From Desulfurococcales archaeon (GTDB taxonomy: Archaea > Thermoproteota > Thermoprotei_A > Sulfolobales > Desulfurococcaceae): a stretch of DNA of 20,322 nucleotides. The stretch spans positions 1 through 20,322 of the forward strand of contig JALWQP010000074.1 of assembly GCA_027083045.1 (NCBI GenBank), written 5' to 3'. The translations under genes were made by a program, and so were the position numbers. How positions within the stretch are numbered: the first letter of the stretch is position 1; every line of letters begins with the position of its first letter. Positions 1-8,488 of this stretch are shown here, piece by piece. The notes below the pieces were generated by a model. The model was not told the origin of the DNA, did no database searches, and saw only the letters and a list, made by a program, of their open reading frames with translations.

Positions 1-1613
1 CCTATTGCTTCATCAATGATCTCCTTGGCCAGCCCTGTTGCAGCAACTATTTCGTTGCTGGAGAGCTCCTTGTATTTTTCCCTATTGATATAGATGAGGA
101 ATATTGCTTCCGGGATTATTCCGTGTTCCTTAGCAAACTTGTCGAGCGGTATCTCATAGCGATCCACTATCTTTCCTGCCATGGTCTTCGCTACTAGGAT
201 GTAACTGAATAGATCTTCGGCGGCCGAGGGAAACACGTCTATCGATATTATGGTGACCTTTATGTCTTCGAGACGGAAACCTTTCTCACCGAGGAGAGCC
301 GAGAGCTCTGTGCTTATCTGCTTGTTTATTGCTGCTTGTATGACTTCCTTGAAGCGCCTGGAGAATATGTGGCGTGCATCATTCTTGTTTATAGTGTATT
401 TCGCAAGAAGCTTCCACGCTGGTTTTCTTATGTAGAGAAGGTTTTTGAGGGCTTGGCGTCCAAGCTCCCTGTAGGTTTCACTACAGATAGCGCCTATGTC
501 TCCTTTTGCCATTATGTTTTGTAGTAGCCCGTATATGCTATAATCTGTTAGAGCCATGTAGGCTTCTAGGTCGCCGTCAACAACCCTGTCTATTATCCCC
601 GCAATGTAGTGTTTGAGGCATTCAAGGAGTATACCTATGGTCTCGATGAAGGCGAGGTTGACATGATGTAGATAGACGTTCTTATACATGAATTTTCTTG
701 CATTTAGAAGCCTTACAAGATCATCAACAGCCTTCGCTTCGATCCCGGGTATTAGGAGATTCTCGTAGGGGATTAGGTAGGTGTTGAGTATGAGCCAATC
801 AATATTGATCTCGCCGAGAGGAAGTCCCGTGTAGTAGCTGTCCCGCTTAAGATAATCGAGTATGTCGGCGGGGTAGAAGAAGTCTCTGACGGCTAGTCTG
901 ACAACCATGTGTGGGGCGAGATCGGGGCTTGGCTGGAAATAGTCTTTACGGTCTAGAAGACCCTTCTTGCCGAGATCAGTGTATTTAGCCATGCTGTACG
1001 GAGGCTTCATAGCTACATCCAATAACTCTATGACGGTATCAGCATCGATACCCTTGTTACTCTCCTTCAAAACGCGGTGGATAATGCGGCGGAGATAATC
1101 CCTGTAGATCAGGTAGCCCATGACCTCATGATTCCCGAACCTATAGCCGAGGAACTCGGGGTTGCCGAGGACGTACTTGTCGAAAGCATGACTGAAGGGC
1201 CCATGCCCTACATCATGGAGGAGCCCGGTGATACGTGCCGCAAGCATTAGCTCGCGAGCGTGGCGGAGCATGTACTTGCCTGTATCGCCTAGATGGGCAT
1301 CCAGTAGCTCGAGGCTCCTGAGGAGTTGATCCATGAACCTATAGGCAATATGCATCACGCCAAGGCTGTGGTTGAAACGCGTATGTGTTGCCGATGGATA
1401 AACGAAATGAGCAGCCTGTAGCTGGAGAATATATCGTAATCTCTGCAAAGGCCAGGTATCAATAATCCTATCTTCCAAGCCCTTGACATATCTTATATAG
1501 TTGTAAATCACATCCCTTATCTGCGCGTCAAAAGGCATTAACCAGAGCAGGCTGACCTCTCTACCACCAATCTCTTCTTGCTTTGTAGCTCTAGCATGTC
1601 GCTGGGCAGTCAC
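1..1613 (-). CDS. HD-domain phosphohydrolase, SAMHD1/dNTPase-like (3' end cut by window edge)
   Basis: I translated this frame by hand; it is open from position 1613 to the left edge (537 codons), so the C-terminus is missing. The HD-superfamily metal ligands are visible: His82 in RFNHSLG, His133-Asp134 in GLLHDVGHGPFSHAFD, and Asp258 in LKRDSYYTG, the same H...HD...D quartet and flanking text as SAMHD1 and COG1078 proteins. The N-terminal PLQRLRYILQL and FVYPSATHTRF stretches also match that family. Known relatives hydrolyse dNTPs to deoxynucleoside plus triphosphate, but many COG1078 members are untested, so the substrate is inferred. Start: the GTG at 1613 has GGTGGT six bases upstream. 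An in-frame ATG at 1538 would give MPFDAQIRD and remains possible. Cytoplasmic and soluble; no membrane segment seen. It stands alone, divergent from lysS. Confidence 0.88.
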   Translation of the reverse strand, partial: MTAQRHARATKQEEIGGREVSLLWLMPFDAQIRDVIYNYIRYVKGLEDRIIDTWPLQRLRYILQLQAAHFVYPSATHTRFNHSLGVMHIAYRFMDQLLRSLELLDAHLGDTGKYMLRHARELMLAARITGLLHDVGHGPFSHAFDKYVLGNPEFLGYRFGNHEVMGYLIYRDYLRRIIHRVLKESNKGIDADTVIELLDVAMKPPYSMAKYTDLGKKGLLDRKDYFQPSPDLAPHMVVRLAVRDFFYPADILDYLKRDSYYTGLPLGEINIDWLILNTYLIPYENLLIPGIEAKAVDDLVRLLNARKFMYKNVYLHHVNLAFIETIGILLECLKHYIAGIIDRVVDGDLEAYMALTDYSIYGLLQNIMAKGDIGAICSETYRELGRQALKNLLYIRKPAWKLLAKYTINKNDARHIFSRRFKEVIQAAINKQISTELSALLGEKGFRLEDIKVTIISIDVFPSAAEDLFSYILVAKTMAGKIVDRYEIPLDKFAKEHGIIPEAIFLIYINREKYKELSSNEIVAATGLAKEIIDEAI

Positions 1614-1619
1614 GGTATT

Positions 1620-1660
1620 ACCACCGATCAATTATTGGTTTGAGATCATTATAAAGTTTT
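1620..1660 (-). promoter_or_regulatory. Candidate promoter and SD of the HD phosphohydrolase gene
   Basis: On the minus strand ACTTTATAATG (about 1647-1657) resembles an archaeal TATA box. Initiation about 25 bases on would fall near 1625, at the edge of GGTGGT (1620-1625), which precedes the GTG start by six bases. The leader would therefore be very short. This is a motif-based inference only. Confidence 0.45.
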
Positions 1661-2073
1661 CATAGAGATAACCAGAAGTCTATGTATTCACTAATTCCAT
1701 AAGATTGTCATATCATTATTTCGTCACTATGCCATGTACGTTCACCGAAGGCATGGATTATGAGAACACTTTGTATTTTGTGATCTCCGTGCAGTACTTT
1801 ACGCAAGGCACACTACAACGTTGTTGGGTAGACCGATACATGTATCTTTTGTTTCTAGCAACATGCTATTGCCCATACTGTTCATCTTCGATGAATTATC
1901 TAACCATAATCGTGTTAGGTTTTCGGAAGAATCTATGCAAGTGTATAAGACGTAGAGCGCCTCATGGATAATTCTACCTATGGATTATGGGACTTATTTG
2001 ACATAATATTCAATATGCAAGATGCAGAATAACATTATTGATCTGTATCTGTCTTCTGAGAGATAATTCTTTT

Positions 2074-2125
2074 AGGACTATATTGGCTATTTATTGCATA
2101 CATAATACGTGATGTTTGCCTGGGT
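2074..2125 (+). promoter_or_regulatory. Candidate lysS promoter and SD
   Basis: AGGACTATATT (2074-2084) is a TATA-like element. A start site about 25 bases downstream, near 2106, would leave a short leader carrying GGTG at 2122-2125, seven bases before the ATG at 2133. This arrangement supports the 2133 start over the in-frame GTG 2109 or ATG 2112, which would have almost no leader. Confidence 0.4.
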
Positions 2126-2132
2126 GTGGTTC

Positions 2133-3767
2133 ATGGCTAATAAGCACTGGATTGATGAACTTGCCGACATCCTCGAGGAAAGGCTAAGGAGTAGGGGTAA
2201 AGATGTCCTAGTGTTTAATGGAGGTCTTAGTGTTTCGGGTCTACAGCACGTTGGCCGCCTGCGCGGCGAGATCATTATCCCTGAGACTTTGAGGAGAATT
2301 CTATCGCGAAGGGGTCTCAAGATTAAACAGTACCTGACACTATATACGCAGGACGCGTGGAAGGGTAAGGAGAGCCAACGTAAGGCTTTCAAGGATCCCG
2401 GGGAGGCCGTGAAGTATACAGGATGGCCGTTGATAAGGGTACCTGATCCTGAGGGGTGCCATGCTAACTGGGTGGAGCATTTCTGGGGGGACTTCGGCCC
2501 CTATATCAAGGAATTTACGGATGGAAATATAGAAGTTGTCACCACGACCGACCTCTACGCCGGGAAGCTCAAAGAATTCACTAAGAAGACGTTCGGACTC
2601 AGAGACAAGGTCAGAGAAATCATCAACAAGTATAGGGGGAGGAAAAAGTATCCCGAGACATGGATACCGTTCGAGCCGATATGTGATGGGTGCGGGAGGA
2701 TCGATAAGACCGAAACGACCAAGATAATAGATGACGAGAGAGTAGAATATAGGTGCAGGTACTGTGGCCACCATGGAGAGACAGGTATTGTGAATGGGAA
2801 ATTAAACTGGAGAATAGAGTGGGTTGGCGTTTGGTGGGCTTTAGGCGTTGATTTCGAGCCGTACGGAAAAGACCACGCAACCCCTGGAGGAAGCAGGGAT
2901 AGCTGTGTTGACCTAGCCATCAATGCTTATGGAATAAAGCCTCCCGAGGGAATACCCTATGAATGGGTAGCAATGAGGACCAGAGACAAGAGAATAGTGG
3001 ACATGTCGAGCAGCGACTTCACAGGGTTCACGCCAAGGGAGTGGTATGAGGTCGCACATCCCCATATATACAGGTTCCTAGTCCTAAAGACGCCTCCCAT
3101 GAAGAAGCTTGTTGTAAGCCTTTATGAGATACCACAATATTATAGCCAGTACTACCAGGCGGAGCGGATATACTATGGTGTGGAGGATCCTGGTGTCGAG
3201 GAAAAAAGGGTATTGCTGTCGAGAAGCTATGAGCTAAGCTACCCCGATGGAGAGCCCCCAGAGAAAATGCCCGAGCAAGTACCTTATACTCATTTAGCCG
3301 TGCTCGTCCAGCTAGTTCCCCGCGAGCTATGGGGTACGGAGGGGCTGAGGAGGCTTAGGAACAGCGGTCACCTGCCCGAAAAGCCTACCGAGTATGGTGT
3401 CAAAAGGATACTCGAGACCATGGAGAGGGCAAGCAGGTGGGTTGAAAAATACGCGCCCGACTATCTGAAGATAAGGCTTCTCAGGGAGCCCGATCCAAGG
3501 ATAATCGGGGAGATACCGTGGGAGCACCGCGAGATACTGTATAGAATGGGTGAAATGCTCGAAGAGCTCGAGGAGTGGAGTGAAGACTCAATAAAGAACG
3601 TTATGATCGAGGCAACCAAGCACCTTAGCCCGAAGGAGAGGCGAGCCCTATACCATAACTTCTACAAGTTATTCCTAGGACAGCCGAGCGGGCCACGCGC
3701 GGCTCCACTAATAGCGCTAGTAGGTAGAGAGACGAGCGTGAAGTTCTTGAAAGCGGTTAAAAAATAG
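2133..3767 (+). CDS. lysS: Lysyl-tRNA synthetase, class I
   Basis: Attaches lysine to tRNA-Lys. This is the class I (Rossmann-fold) enzyme found in most archaea and some bacteria, unrelated to the class II LysRS of other organisms. The 544-residue product opens with GGLSVSGLQHVGRLRGE, whose HVGR (residues 39-42) is the HIGH box. A four-cysteine zinc knot follows (CDGC at 184-187, CRYC at 208-211). The signature loop lies at about residues 291-294 as DMSSSD. The usual KMSxSK lysines are absent around it, which is unusual for class I enzymes (see findings). The C-terminal helical anticodon-binding part (ERRALYHNFYKLFLG near the end) is intact. Start chosen at ATG 2133 (MANKHW) because GGTG lies seven bases upstream; nine extra codons are possible from GTG 2109. 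Single gene, convergent with the C25 protease gene. Confidence 0.95.
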   Translation: MANKHWIDELADILEERLRSRGKDVLVFNGGLSVSGLQHVGRLRGEIIIPETLRRILSRRGLKIKQYLTLYTQDAWKGKESQRKAFKDPGEAVKYTGWPLIRVPDPEGCHANWVEHFWGDFGPYIKEFTDGNIEVVTTTDLYAGKLKEFTKKTFGLRDKVREIINKYRGRKKYPETWIPFEPICDGCGRIDKTETTKIIDDERVEYRCRYCGHHGETGIVNGKLNWRIEWVGVWWALGVDFEPYGKDHATPGGSRDSCVDLAINAYGIKPPEGIPYEWVAMRTRDKRIVDMSSSDFTGFTPREWYEVAHPHIYRFLVLKTPPMKKLVVSLYEIPQYYSQYYQAERIYYGVEDPGVEEKRVLLSRSYELSYPDGEPPEKMPEQVPYTHLAVLVQLVPRELWGTEGLRRLRNSGHLPEKPTEYGVKRILETMERASRWVEKYAPDYLKIRLLREPDPRIIGEIPWEHREILYRMGEMLEELEEWSEDSIKNVMIEATKHLSPKERRALYHNFYKLFLGQPSGPRAAPLIALVGRETSVKFLKAVKK

Positions 3768-3777
3768 CTTGTTTTTG
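3759..3777. terminator. Convergent homopolymer tracts between lysS and the protease gene
   Basis: On the plus strand a T5 tract at 3773-3777 follows the lysS stop. On the minus strand A6 at 3759-3764 reads as T6, just past the end of the opposing protease gene. Short T tracts without hairpins are typical archaeal termination signals, so each transcript may end within the 38-base gap or slightly inside the facing gene. No hairpin is evident. Confidence 0.4.
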
Positions 3778-3805
3778 GTGGTCTTAACCCTCTATTCCGT
3801 CGTGC

Positions 3806-6800
3806 TCACTTCTTCTTGATAAGGCCCAAGACTATCACTGCCGCTAGGACTATGGCTGAAACTGCCAGCCCTGCCTCGCTGTAGAGCGTCGTCGTTGATA
3901 GTTTATCCTGTAGGCTTGTGATGTTCTGGCTTAGCGAGGCAATACCGTTCATTATGGCTTGTTTAGCGCTCCCTATGTCGCTCATTATCATGCCTGTATT
4001 GGATTTTATCGTCTCCACTGTTGGTACGAGTTTGTCAAGTGTTGAGTTCACCTGTCTTAGTCCCGACTTAAGGTCTGCAAGAATAGATTCGATACTGGTA
4101 AGCCTCGACCCGACCTCCTTGATCTCCTCGCCGTTAGTCTTTATCGCGCCTAAGACGCTGGTCTTTAACATGGTCGATAGGCTCGTGAGGTTTTCGCCCA
4201 CACTATATGCAAGGCTATGTAGCTCGCCGTAAATGTTCTGGAATCCATTGTATAGCGATGTAACTGCTACTACGGAGAAGCTCGTGTAACCCCTCAGGAA
4301 CAAGAAGTTGTTGTTTCTCATTGCCTCCACGTATATTGTGTAGCGTCCCGGCTTTGTAGTGTTAAATGATATGATATAGGCTCCATTGCCTAGGCTCTTT
4401 ATTTCCGGTCTTATTGTCCCCGTAGGCCCTGTCACATTGATTTTTAACATGGCTTCAACTGGCTCGCCCTTATAGTAGGTGCGGAGAAATATGCTAACCT
4501 TTCTCCCGGTCTCCACAACTGGTGGCGCATTACTTGTTATCGTGAGACTGTTTCTACCAATAATGCTTATCCGGGCCTTCATGAAGGACTCTACCGCCGT
4601 TAATACATCGGCCGAAACATAGCCTGTTGGGAGCACGGTAACATTATATGCTCCGGGCGCCAAGTAGGGTAGCGCCAGCCTCCATGATGTTGAGCCATAT
4701 GTCAGCTGCAGGTTTTGCACCAGTAGTCTACCAGCAACATAGATGTTCACAGTCCTTGCCCCTACCAGATCCATGCCGTACGCTTTAATGATGATCGGTT
4801 CCCCCGGGCCCGTGGCCGATGGCTGTACAAGCACCCCGATAGCGCCAAGAAATACCCTTACTTCACCCCAGCCGTACAAGCTGAACTTAACGAGTACTAG
4901 GCCGTTAACCCTGTCGTTGAACCTCATCGTGTAGTTGTATTCTCCTGTGGCTGGCATAGCTATGTTTGTTTTATTAACGATATATAGTCCATATAGGAAG
5001 CCGTAGCTATTGACAAGCTTGACATTGGTGACCGTGACAGTGTTCTGGCCGCCAACCACATATATCCATGCCTTCTGGGATACACCATAAAGTGGGAGGT
5101 ATCCCCGCGCAAAATATGATGTTATCTCGGCGGGTAGTTTGGCAACATAGTTTCCGAGCCTAGCGACACTGATTCCCGTTTTCTCGACCGGGCTACTCAA
5201 GACGGGTAGTATGAGGTTGGAATCTCCGAGCAGTGATAGCTTGAATACTTCCCCGAGAACATATGGGTCAGTGCTCGGAACGCTTGCAAGATAATCAGTT
5301 ATTCCCTGCGCCACTACGTAGCCGAGGCTTGTCTCGTTTGTTCTGCCCATTAGTGAGCTATACGCTGCCAGTATATTATAGTGGAGATAAGATGCCCCGT
5401 AATAGAATGTGTACTCAATACCGTCCATTAGATAAAACATTACGCCTAGCTCCATGGCGACCCTTGCACTACCAATATACGCTATTCCTCCGGCAGGCGA
5501 CATCAGTATTGCTTCTCCAAAGCTCGGTGGACGGAACCATGGTGATGGTACATTATCGTCCCATGCAGCGTTCATACATGCTACGCTCGAGACTATCGGT
5601 ACGCTCGGGTTGTTTTTCATAGCCATCAGATCTGATACTGACGCTAGTATTTCAAACGCCATAACTGTCTGGCCATTTTCCTGGAGCAATAGTCGATCAG
5701 CCAAAGCGCTGCCTGAGCCATGGCATAGTGCGAAATACCATAGTGCGCCGCTGTCGCCGCTCAGTATCTTTAGCACTGAGCTTCTATCATAGTTCATACT
5801 CGTCCTTGTAAGCATATGTACTCTGAACATTGATAGTTGTCCCTTCATGTTCATCATCGATAGTGCTGACTCGCCGAACATCAATGTCTGGCCGAACGGA
5901 TAGCCGCCGGTCATGTAGAGGTCTCTACTACTCCTAGCCCCCGAGCCGTACCAGGCTATGATCTTGTTTATTATGTACTCTACAATTGACGGGTTGCTGA
6001 ACGGTATTCTCCCGACATATATGTTGGGGGCTAGGTCAAGGTCTGGGCTGGCGTAGAAGAAGTCTGTTGGAACCCAATTATTGTAGGAATCGTAGATCTT
6101 GTAGTGGTAGTAGAAGCTTGGAGGTATGTCGCTGGCATTCCCTATGATCAATAGGTTATCGTATTCTCCGAGAGTCTTGTTGAGATAATCTATTATTTTG
6201 AGGGCTAGCGTCCAATTATAGGTCTTCGCGATGATACCGTAGTAGGTGTCATTGAATAATGGGTTGTAGAATCCGGGGTATCGGGTAATATTATTTATAG
6301 GCTTATAGTTATTCCATATATAGCTCGTCGTGACAATAGTGACATTATATCCTTTATTCTTGTAGAAGTCGGCAAGCCTCGTAACGTTTCCCACCAGCTT
6401 ATCTGTTGTGAGAATAAGGAGTGATTTATCAGCATATGTTATGGGGATGGGTCTTGGGTAATCAACATATATCGATGCCTTGTCGATATAGAATAGCGTA
6501 TTGGTCACGGGATCATATTGTGCTGGATAGTATCTTACGACGATTATTGTTTTACCATGCATGCCATGCCATACATCGACGTCTAAGAGTTTTCCGGGAT
6601 AGTATTTATCTGTTGAATATATTTCTTTGTCCACAATATATCGCAGTGTCTGATTGCCCAGCCCATATAGGAGCGGCTGAGGTGCTGGGACTACGGGTTT
6701 AACGAGATATTTTACGCCTATTTGCTCGATGTAGATATATGCGTGAACCTTATCGGCTGGAACATACCCGTTAACCTCGATCTTATAGGTGTATACGGGC

Positions 6801-7072
6801 AGCATTGGATGTCCAGGTGTCACTATGTATGAGCGTGCGCCATCGGCTATGATGAATGTATAGTTTCTCAGCACAGTTGTGAAGCTGTATCTATAGTCGG
6901 CGATGAAGCCTAAGGGAGTGTTTAATGGGTGATCAACATATGGTCCAACGATTCCATGTCGGCTCAGCACATAGTAAGGTTGCGGAGGAGCGTATCCTAC
7001 CGCCTGTAAAGGTGCCACGATCAATGTTATAGCTAGAAGTGATATGAGTATATATTTGGACAATGTATTCAT
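3806..7072 (-). CDS. Exported, membrane-anchored gingipain-like cysteine protease (peptidase family C25)
   Basis: A 1088-residue secreted protein. Residues 1 to about 26 form a Sec signal peptide (hydrophobic ILISLLAITLIVAPL). A pro/β-rich region follows, then the C25 caspase-like domain from about 215: DNLLIIGNASDIPP, WVPTDFFYASPDLD and IYVGRIPFSNP are family hallmarks. The expected catalytic pair is His451 in ALCHGSG and Cys499 in SSVACMNAAWDDN, followed by FGEAIL and GGIAYIGSARV. About residues 640-940 look like β-sandwich domains (GPTGTI, YIISFNTTKPGRYTIYVEA). Residues about 950-1060 are a predicted helical coiled coil with repeated T/S-L-x-S patterns, then a transmembrane helix and a terminal KKK. 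It should therefore stand on the outer face of the membrane, perhaps projecting through the S-layer, and degrade peptides for this fermentative lifestyle. Many N-x-S/T sites suggest N-glycosylation. ATG 7072 has GGTG eight bases upstream. Function is inferred from motifs; the specificity is unknown. Confidence 0.88.
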   Translation of the reverse strand: MNTLSKYILISLLAITLIVAPLQAVGYAPPQPYYVLSRHGIVGPYVDHPLNTPLGFIADYRYSFTTVLRNYTFIIADGARSYIVTPGHPMLPVYTYKIEVNGYVPADKVHAYIYIEQIGVKYLVKPVVPAPQPLLYGLGNQTLRYIVDKEIYSTDKYYPGKLLDVDVWHGMHGKTIIVVRYYPAQYDPVTNTLFYIDKASIYVDYPRPIPITYADKSLLILTTDKLVGNVTRLADFYKNKGYNVTIVTTSYIWNNYKPINNITRYPGFYNPLFNDTYYGIIAKTYNWTLALKIIDYLNKTLGEYDNLLIIGNASDIPPSFYYHYKIYDSYNNWVPTDFFYASPDLDLAPNIYVGRIPFSNPSIVEYIINKIIAWYGSGARSSRDLYMTGGYPFGQTLMFGESALSMMNMKGQLSMFRVHMLTRTSMNYDRSSVLKILSGDSGALWYFALCHGSGSALADRLLLQENGQTVMAFEILASVSDLMAMKNNPSVPIVSSVACMNAAWDDNVPSPWFRPPSFGEAILMSPAGGIAYIGSARVAMELGVMFYLMDGIEYTFYYGASYLHYNILAAYSSLMGRTNETSLGYVVAQGITDYLASVPSTDPYVLGEVFKLSLLGDSNLILPVLSSPVEKTGISVARLGNYVAKLPAEITSYFARGYLPLYGVSQKAWIYVVGGQNTVTVTNVKLVNSYGFLYGLYIVNKTNIAMPATGEYNYTMRFNDRVNGLVLVKFSLYGWGEVRVFLGAIGVLVQPSATGPGEPIIIKAYGMDLVGARTVNIYVAGRLLVQNLQLTYGSTSWRLALPYLAPGAYNVTVLPTGYVSADVLTAVESFMKARISIIGRNSLTITSNAPPVVETGRKVSIFLRTYYKGEPVEAMLKINVTGPTGTIRPEIKSLGNGAYIISFNTTKPGRYTIYVEAMRNNNFLFLRGYTSFSVVAVTSLYNGFQNIYGELHSLAYSVGENLTSLSTMLKTSVLGAIKTNGEEIKEVGSRLTSIESILADLKSGLRQVNSTLDKLVPTVETIKSNTGMIMSDIGSAKQAIMNGIASLSQNITSLQDKLSTTTLYSEAGLAVSAIVLAAVIVLGLIKKK

Positions 7073-7217
7073 ATGTTACACCATACCTCAATTGTTTGGA
7101 GATATTAATGAATCCTGGAACATTTAAATTTTCCTATAAAATCAACGCATCAACAATTACATATTGCATTGATGATATAATACTACAAGTATACAGTTTA
7201 TAGGAGGGACAGGTAGG
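7073..7217. promoter_or_regulatory. Divergent promoter region: C25 protease (minus) / alcohol dehydrogenase (plus)
   Basis: This AT-rich 145-base gap serves both flanking genes. For the protease, the minus strand carries AATTTAAATG (about 7121-7130), about 50 bases upstream of its ATG, and a GGTG SD. For the dehydrogenase, the plus strand carries CCTATAAAAT (7133-7142) and GATATAATAC (7174-7183), with GGAGGG at 7203-7208 as SD. Which TATA-like element is used cannot be decided by eye. Confidence 0.45.
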
Positions 7218-8381
7218 ATGCTCGAGAAATTCACCGTTTATAACGGCGGGGTCAAACTATACTTCGGCCCGCAAGTCATAGGGGACCTCAAGAAGCATCT
7301 GAAAAATCACAAGAAGCTCCTCATAGTCTCGGGTAAAAGATCAGCCGATATATCAGGGGCTTTCCCCGAGCTCAAAAAGATCCTTGATGAACAGGGAATA
7401 GAGTATGTTAGATATACGGATGTGAAGCCTAATCCTACCGATAATATTGTAGAGGCTATTAGGCAGGTCTACCTCGATGAGAACTGTGACGGCATAGTGG
7501 CCATTGGAGGCGGAAGCCCAATAGACTCGGCTAAAGCCGCTCGCGTACTGATCGCTGGAGGTGGTAGTATAAAGGAGTATCTATATGGCTTAAGAAAACT
7601 GCCGGCACAGCAGCCTCCACTATATGCTATAAACCTTACACATGGAACGGGGACGGAGATAGATAGGTACTCCGTCGTCACAATCGTTGAGACACGCGAG
7701 AAAATAGGTTTCGGGCCCGGATACCCGACGGCCTCAGTAGATGATCCTAGATACCTAGTAACACTCCCCGTGAACCAGACAAGATACACCGCTCTGGACG
7801 CGCTCGCGCATGCGGTTGAGTCCAGTACCTCGTCGCTAAGCAGTCCGTACTCCAGATTATTATCGAAGGAGGCGGTAGCCCTGATCGTCAAATACCTTCC
7901 AGTGGCGGTAGAGAAGCCCGATGATCTCGAGGCAAGGTACTGGCTACTATACGCTTCAATGCTCGCAGGCATAGCAATAGACCATGGCGTAACACAGCTT
8001 GGCCACGGACTAGAACACGTGTTATCAGGCCTGAAGCCGGAGCTACCGCATGGTGCAGGACTGGCAATACTGTACCGGGAGCTTATAAGGCATTTCTATC
8101 GCGAAAGACCATTGGAGATGAAATATGTTCTCGAACCACTTGAGCCAAGCCTGAAACCGGTTCCCGAGGATGCCGACAAGGCGCAGGAAGCATTCAATAA
8201 ATTCCTTGAGAAAATAGGGTTTGCCGAGACGCTATCAACCTACGGATTTACGAGGGAAGATGTTGATGAAATAATACGGCTACTCTACGAGACAAACCTG
8301 CGGAAACGCTACGAGCCCCTAACTCCATTTGGTCTGCCGGATAAGGATTATCTGAAACAGCTCATCCTTAAACTCCTCTAG
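7218..8381 (+). CDS. Iron-containing alcohol dehydrogenase (group III)
   Basis: A 387-residue NAD(P)-dependent dehydrogenase that interconverts alcohols and aldehydes or ketones using an active-site metal. The nucleotide-binding half carries DGIVAIGGGSPIDSAKA (GGGS at residues 97-100) and the family sequence THGTGTEID. The metal ligands of the family are in place: Asp194 and His198 (LDALAHAVES), His263 with His267 nearby (LGHGLEHVLSG) and His278 (PHGAGLAI). Length and domain order match the family, and nothing is truncated. The ATG is preceded by GGAGGG. It is a single gene between divergent and co-directional neighbours, 107 bases before leuS. In a fermentative hyperthermophile it could dispose of reductant by reducing aldehydes, alongside the hydrogenase encoded further right; this is inference. 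Glycerol-1-phosphate dehydrogenase is a distant relative but the sequence fits the alcohol dehydrogenase branch better. Confidence 0.93.
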   Translation: MLEKFTVYNGGVKLYFGPQVIGDLKKHLKNHKKLLIVSGKRSADISGAFPELKKILDEQGIEYVRYTDVKPNPTDNIVEAIRQVYLDENCDGIVAIGGGSPIDSAKAARVLIAGGGSIKEYLYGLRKLPAQQPPLYAINLTHGTGTEIDRYSVVTIVETREKIGFGPGYPTASVDDPRYLVTLPVNQTRYTALDALAHAVESSTSSLSSPYSRLLSKEAVALIVKYLPVAVEKPDDLEARYWLLYASMLAGIAIDHGVTQLGHGLEHVLSGLKPELPHGAGLAILYRELIRHFYRERPLEMKYVLEPLEPSLKPVPEDADKAQEAFNKFLEKIGFAETLSTYGFTREDVDEIIRLLYETNLRKRYEPLTPFGLPDKDYLKQLILKLL

Positions 8382-8488
8382 CCCCTCAGCCCTTGAATGT
8401 GTTGGGGGCGGGACATAAAAGCAATTATTTATTTTTCGCATAATTCAAGACCAAAACAGCGAGGGTATAGGGCGAGGGAGAAACTGTT
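8382..8488 (+). promoter_or_regulatory. leuS upstream region with TATA-like element and SD
   Basis: ACATAAAAGC (8413-8422) and the adjoining TTATTTATTTTTC stretch (8425-8437) are TATA-like. GAGGGAG at 8474-8480 ends eight bases before the TTG start of leuS. A G/C-rich patch at 8382-8412 (CCCCTCAGCCC, then GGGGGCGGG) just after the dehydrogenase stop could weakly pair and might aid termination, but pairing is imperfect. Confidence 0.4.

Larger units (their letters stand above)
1614..2132. other. Long AT-rich divergent intergenic region, no convincing gene
   Basis: About 520 bases separate the divergent HD gene and lysS, far more than any other gap in this densely packed window. It is visibly AT-rich. 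Its ends hold the promoter-like elements of the two flanking genes. The middle contains a TTG-started 88-codon frame (1705-1971, plus) rich in cysteine, with no SD, no recognisable family and odd composition; I do not call it a gene. No tRNA, boxed C/D RNA pair, inverted-repeat pair or transposase remnant could be recognised by eye. Short imperfect repeats of ATGGATTATG occur near 1754 and 1980. Confidence 0.6.

Noticed and set aside
1705..1971. 88-codon TTG-started frame rich in cysteine
   Set aside because: No SD, no known family, composition unlike neighbouring genes, and it lies in a non-coding AT-rich gap.
2109..2132. Upstream GTG/ATG starts for LysRS
   Set aside because: They would have almost no leader after the likely TATA element, and the added residues are not family-like; kept only as an alternative.
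7218..8381. Glycerol-1-phosphate dehydrogenase for the metal-dependent dehydrogenase
   Set aside because: GGGSPIDSAK, THGTGTE and the D-H-H-H ligand set with the LDALAHAVES context fit iron-containing alcohol dehydrogenases.
8382..8412. Intrinsic hairpin terminator after the alcohol dehydrogenase gene
   Set aside because: The C-rich and G-rich stretches pair only imperfectly and no T tract follows directly.
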